DNA of 14,549 bases from Desulfobacterales bacterium (GTDB lineage Bacteria; Desulfobacterota; Desulfobulbia; Desulfobulbales; BM004). A program made the position numbers and the translations under genes. The notes under the pieces are model-generated. The model ran no database searches. It saw only the letters and a list, made by a program, of their open reading frames with translations, and was not told the DNA's origin. Every line of letters begins with the position of its first letter. The stretch's first letter is position 1. Of this stretch, positions 12,052 to 14,549 are shown piece after piece. The stretch lies in NCBI GenBank assembly GCA_030621655.1, contig JAUXHH010000019.1, positions 1-14,549 of the forward strand, in the 5' to 3' direction.

Positions 12052-13476
12052 ATGAGCGCAGAACAGTCAGTTGGAAAAATAGTACAGGTAATCGGTCCGG
12101 TTGTGGATGTCGAGTTTGAACCCGGCAAACTTCCTGCCATCATGAACGCTCTTGCGGTCAGTAACCCGGCAATCGACGACGTGGAGGGCAATCTGATTAT
12201 TGAAGTTGCTCTGCATCTCGGCGACAATGTTGTCCGTTGTATTGCCATGGACCAGACCGACGGCCTGATTCGAGGCATGGATGCCAAGGACACAGGAAAC
12301 CCCATAATGATTCCCTGTGGACCGAATGCCCTGGGCAGGATCATGAATGTTGTCGGTCGTCCGGTTGATGGTCTGGGACCGATTGAGTCTGACAAGTATC
12401 GGTCGATCCACAAACCGGCACCTGCTTTTACTGAGCTTGACACCGAGGTTAACGTGCTGGAAACAGGCATTAAAGTTATTGACCTGCTGGTGCCCTTTCC
12501 CCGGGGTGGCAAAATGGGACTCTTCGGTGGTGCAGGTTGCGGTAAGACCGTTGTTATGATGGAAATGGTTAACAACATCGCCATGCATCATGGTGGCATC
12601 TCTGTGTTCTGTGGTGTTGGTGAGCGCACCCGTGAGGGCAACGACCTGTACAATGAAATGAAGGAATCAGGCGTTCTGCCCAAAGCTGCCCTGGTGTATG
12701 GCCAAATGACAGAGCCTCCAGGGGCACGGGCCCGAGTCGGCTTGACCGGTTTGAGCGCAGCTGAGTACTTCCGTGATGAAGAGGGACAGGACGTTCTCCT
12801 CTTTATTGATAATATTTTCCGTTTCACCCAGGCAGGCTCCGAGGTTTCCGCTCTGCTCGGCCGTATTCCTTCTGCGGTTGGTTACCAGCCTACTCTTGGT
12901 ACCGACCTTGGTGAATTGCAGGAGCGCATCACCTCAACAACCAAGGGCTCTATTACCGCTGTCCAGTGTGTTTATGTCCCTGCCGATGACTTGACAGACC
13001 CGGCTCCGGCTACAACCTTTGCCCACCTTGACGGTACTGTTGTTCTTTCCAGGCAGCTGGTTGAGCTGGGAATCTATCCTGCTGTGGATCCGCTTGACTC
13101 TACTTCCAGGATTCTGGATCCCAATGTACTTGGTGAGGAGCATTATGACGTATCCCGCGGTGTACAGGTTACCCTGCAGAAGTATAAAGAGCTGCAGGAT
13201 ATTATCGCTATTCTGGGTATGGATGAGCTCTCAGAGGAAGATCAGATCACCGTTACCCGGGCCCGTAAGATCCAGCGTTTCCTGTCCCAGCCATTTACAG
13301 TTGCCGAGGTTTTCACCGGCATGGATGGTAAATTTGTAAAAGTTGGTGATACGGTTCGCGGTTTCAAGGAAATTCTCGACGGCAAACATGACGAGCTGCC
13401 GGAAAATGCCTTCTATATGGTGGGCACCATAGAAGATGCCGTTGAAAAGGCAGCTAAGGCAAAAGCTGAAGCCTAA
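12052..13476 (+). CDS. atpD: F-type ATP synthase subunit beta (catalytic)
   Basis: The 474-residue protein carries the catalytic sites of F1. Visible are Walker A at 159-166, the catalytic E191 and R192 in GVGERTREGND, Walker B VLLFIDNIFRF with D253, the adenine-pocket tyrosine Y342 in IYPAVDPL, and the DELSEED lever at 391-397. The Walker A reads GGAGCGKT, with cysteine (C163) where valine is usual. Four other cysteines (C63, C89, C187, C306) also sit in otherwise well-conserved stretches where Thr, Val or Ala is typical. All essential residues are kept, so it should be functional. GAGGAGG (12035-12041) gives the strongest ribosome binding site in the operon, fitting the need for three beta copies. 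The identification is certain. Confidence 0.98.
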   Translation: MSAEQSVGKIVQVIGPVVDVEFEPGKLPAIMNALAVSNPAIDDVEGNLIIEVALHLGDNVVRCIAMDQTDGLIRGMDAKDTGNPIMIPCGPNALGRIMNVVGRPVDGLGPIESDKYRSIHKPAPAFTELDTEVNVLETGIKVIDLLVPFPRGGKMGLFGGAGCGKTVVMMEMVNNIAMHHGGISVFCGVGERTREGNDLYNEMKESGVLPKAALVYGQMTEPPGARARVGLTGLSAAEYFRDEEGQDVLLFIDNIFRFTQAGSEVSALLGRIPSAVGYQPTLGTDLGELQERITSTTKGSITAVQCVYVPADDLTDPAPATTFAHLDGTVVLSRQLVELGIYPAVDPLDSTSRILDPNVLGEEHYDVSRGVQVTLQKYKELQDIIAILGMDELSEEDQITVTRARKIQRFLSQPFTVAEVFTGMDGKFVKVGDTVRGFKEILDGKHDELPENAFYMVGTIEDAVEKAAKAKAEA

Positions 13477-13516
13477 GTTGCAACTCATATAGATATTGCG
13501 AACGTAAGGAAAAAAC

Positions 13517-13930
13517 ATGGCTGAAAAAATTAATCTTGAAGTGGTTACTCCAAAAGGAGCAATTGTCAGCGAGGAAGTTGATATTGTCACCGCTCCCGGT
13601 TTTGCCGGTGAATTTGGAGTGCTGGCCAATCATGCGCCCTTTTTGAGTACCATAAAAGTGGGCACTCTCCACTATAAGAAAGACGGAAACGACAAGGAAC
13701 TGATGATCAGCGGCGGGTTCTGTGAGGTTTCCAATAATAAGATCACCTTTCTTGTTGAATCTGCAGAACGCGGCCATGAAATAGATGTTGACCGTGCACT
13801 CCAGGCTAAAGAAAGGGCAGAGAAAAGACTATTGCAGACCAAGGAACAGCTGGCAAAAATTGACAGAACCCGTGCTGAAGCTGCCCTGCAGAGAGCCTTG
13901 GCCAGACTGAAAATTGCCCAACGTCAGTAA
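13517..13930 (+). CDS. atpC: F-type ATP synthase subunit epsilon
   Basis: The 137-residue product has the standard two-part form: an N-terminal beta sandwich (about 1-85, including LEVVTPKGAIVSEEVD, PGFAGEFGVLANHAPFL and ISGGFCEV) and a C-terminal helical hairpin (about 88-137) rich in Ala, Glu, Lys and Arg. It sits at the foot of gamma on the c-ring, and in the family its C-terminal helices can extend and inhibit ATP hydrolysis. AAGGA (13506-13510) lies six bases before the ATG. It is the last gene of the operon; a strong terminator follows 45 bases after its stop. Confidence 0.96.
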   Translation: MAEKINLEVVTPKGAIVSEEVDIVTAPGFAGEFGVLANHAPFLSTIKVGTLHYKKDGNDKELMISGGFCEVSNNKITFLVESAERGHEIDVDRALQAKERAEKRLLQTKEQLAKIDRTRAEAALQRALARLKIAQRQ

Positions 13931-13942
13931 TGACAAAATATA

Positions 13943-13972
13943 CTTGCAATGGCAAGGTCAGATGATTTTAAT
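13943..13972 (+). promoter_or_regulatory. Candidate promoter for the glutamate synthase gene, overlapping the atp terminator
   Basis: TTGCAA (13944-13949) and TTTAAT (13967-13972, five of six matches to the -10 consensus) are 17 bases apart. A small palindrome, CTTGC-AATG-GCAAG (13943-13956), overlaps the -35. The predicted start, about 13979, lies inside the left arm of the atp terminator stem. A transcript from here would lack most of that arm and so avoid termination. Confidence 0.35.
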
Positions 13973-13974
13973 AG

Positions 13975-14001
13975 AGGCCGTCCTTAGGGGCGGCCTTTTT
14001 T
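13975..14001 (+). terminator. Intrinsic terminator of the atp operon
   Basis: AGGCCG (13975-13980) pairs perfectly with CGGCCT (13991-13996), extended inward by one G-T pair and two G-C pairs around the loop TTAG, and followed by a run of six Ts (13996-14001). It is a textbook Rho-independent terminator 45 bases after the atpC stop. Confidence 0.9.
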
Positions 14002-14013
14002 AATTATAGCACC

Positions 14014-14049
14014 AATAGAGGGAATAATAGAGGGAACATTAGAGGAGGA
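14014..14049 (+). repeat. Three 12-base tandem repeats forming a multi-Shine-Dalgarno leader
   Basis: AATAGAGGGAAT (14014-14025), AATAGAGGGAAC (14026-14037) and ATTAGAGGAGGA (14038-14049) follow one another without a gap. The last contains the true ribosome binding site AGGAGG (14043-14048), five bases before the ATG at 14054. The first two carry weaker purine-rich GAGGGA cores. Confidence 0.7.
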
Positions 14050-14053
14050 TGAA

Positions 14054-14549
14054 ATGAAACCAAAAGAACGACTAGCAATCCCACGGCAGTACCCCAAAGA
14101 ACTCTCAGTTGCAGACCGGGTTACCAATTTTGACGAGGTGACCTTCGGTTTTGATGAAGAAACCGCAATTAAGGAAGCCAACCGCTGCCTGCAGTGCAAA
14201 AAACCGAAATGCAGAGACGGCTGTCCTATTCATAACGATATTCCAGGGTTCATCAAGTTACTACGCGAAGGGAAGTTCGAAGAAGGTTACTGGGTTGACC
14301 GGGAGACCAATTCCATACCCGCAGTCTGTTCCAGGGTGTGTCCCCACGAATTTCAGTGCGAGGGCTCCTGCATCAGGGGTAAAAAGGGCGATCCCGTGGC
14401 CATTGGCATGCTGGAGCGCTACCTGGTGGACTGGATGGTGGCAAACAATAAAAACATGCTCAAGCCCTGCGCCATGCCAAAGGACAAAAAAGTTGCCATC
14501 GTCGGCTCCGGCCCTGCCGGCATGGCCTGCGCTTTCTACCTGGCCCACG
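14054..14549 (+). CDS. gltA: NADPH-dependent glutamate synthase, GltA-type (5' part, cut by window end)
   Basis: Only the first 165 codons are inside the window. The N-terminal DPYD-type iron-sulfur domain has two cysteine clusters, C45-C48-C53-C57 and C92-C96-C102-C106, expected to hold two [4Fe-4S] centres. It is followed by the FAD-binding motif VAIVGSGPAGMACA (G151, G153, G156). Landmarks such as CLQCKKPKCRDGCP, ETNSIPAVCSRVCP and QCEGSC fit the homotetrameric, NADPH-dependent GltA class common in anaerobes. Related flavoproteins (small GOGAT subunit GltD, NfnB-type transhydrogenase) share this fold, so the precise role depends on the missing C-terminal part and neighbours. ATG at 14054 is chosen for AGGAGG five bases upstream; the ATG at 14049 runs into a stop at once. 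It lies after the atp terminator and probably has its own promoter. Confidence 0.85.
   Translation, partial: MKPKERLAIPRQYPKELSVADRVTNFDEVTFGFDEETAIKEANRCLQCKKPKCRDGCPIHNDIPGFIKLLREGKFEEGYWVDRETNSIPAVCSRVCPHEFQCEGSCIRGKKGDPVAIGMLERYLVDWMVANNKNMLKPCAMPKDKKVAIVGSGPAGMACAFYLAH

Noticed and set aside
12048..12591. Two long minus-strand open frames (178 and 174 codons) over atpD
   Set aside because: They are antisense to a highly conserved gene. Long shadow frames are common opposite strongly codon-biased genes.
1..14549. Search for CRISPR arrays, tRNA or rRNA genes
   Set aside because: I saw no regularly spaced repeats of 24-40 bases, no cloverleaf-like sequence ending in CCA and no rRNA-like stretch. 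Most of the window is accounted for by protein genes.

Overview
The window looks like chromosomal DNA of a Gram-negative anaerobe, most likely a Desulfobacterota (deltaproteobacterial) sulfur- or sulfate-metabolising bacterium. Three things suggest this: the ATP synthase locus order b'-b-delta-alpha-gamma-beta-epsilon with the a and c subunit genes absent; a b subunit that carries an N-terminal signal peptide; and an iron-sulfur NADPH-dependent glutamate synthase next door. This is inference from gene order and protein character, and no database was searched.

Layout. (1) Positions 1 to about 1500 hold an IS110-family insertion sequence: a DEDD/serine transposase gene preceded by a compact structured segment and followed by about 320 bases of non-coding DNA. 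The outer ends of the element are not resolved. (2) On the minus strand, 4094 to 1507, is a two-gene operon with a 4-base overlap. It encodes a multidomain cyclic-nucleotide/CBS/DUF294 protein and a DnaQ-like 3'-5' exonuclease. The IS lies immediately beyond the exonuclease stop codon. (3) Divergent from this, on the plus strand, are an isochorismatase-family cysteine hydrolase and alaS (alanyl-tRNA synthetase). (4) A 396-base gap holds candidate terminators, a TTGACA promoter and CRP/FNR-like palindromes. (5) The seven-gene atp operon follows (atpF', atpF, atpH, atpA, atpG, atpD, atpC). It supplies the whole F1 head and both halves of the peripheral stalk and ends in a strong intrinsic terminator. 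(6) The window ends inside a homotetrameric-type glutamate synthase/oxidoreductase gene with cysteine clusters typical of GltA.

How the genes work together. The atp genes build one membrane machine. The a and c subunits needed for the proton channel must be encoded elsewhere. alaS is translation housekeeping. The DUF294 protein and exonuclease look like a conserved signalling or nucleic-acid-processing pair of unknown purpose, and the DUF294 protein appears degenerate at two canonical sites. No clearly new system is proven here. The best leads are the three-way-junction-like structure in front of the IS110 transposase, the degenerate DUF294 protein, the cysteine substitutions in AtpD, and the regulatory layouts upstream of atpF' and of the glutamate synthase gene.
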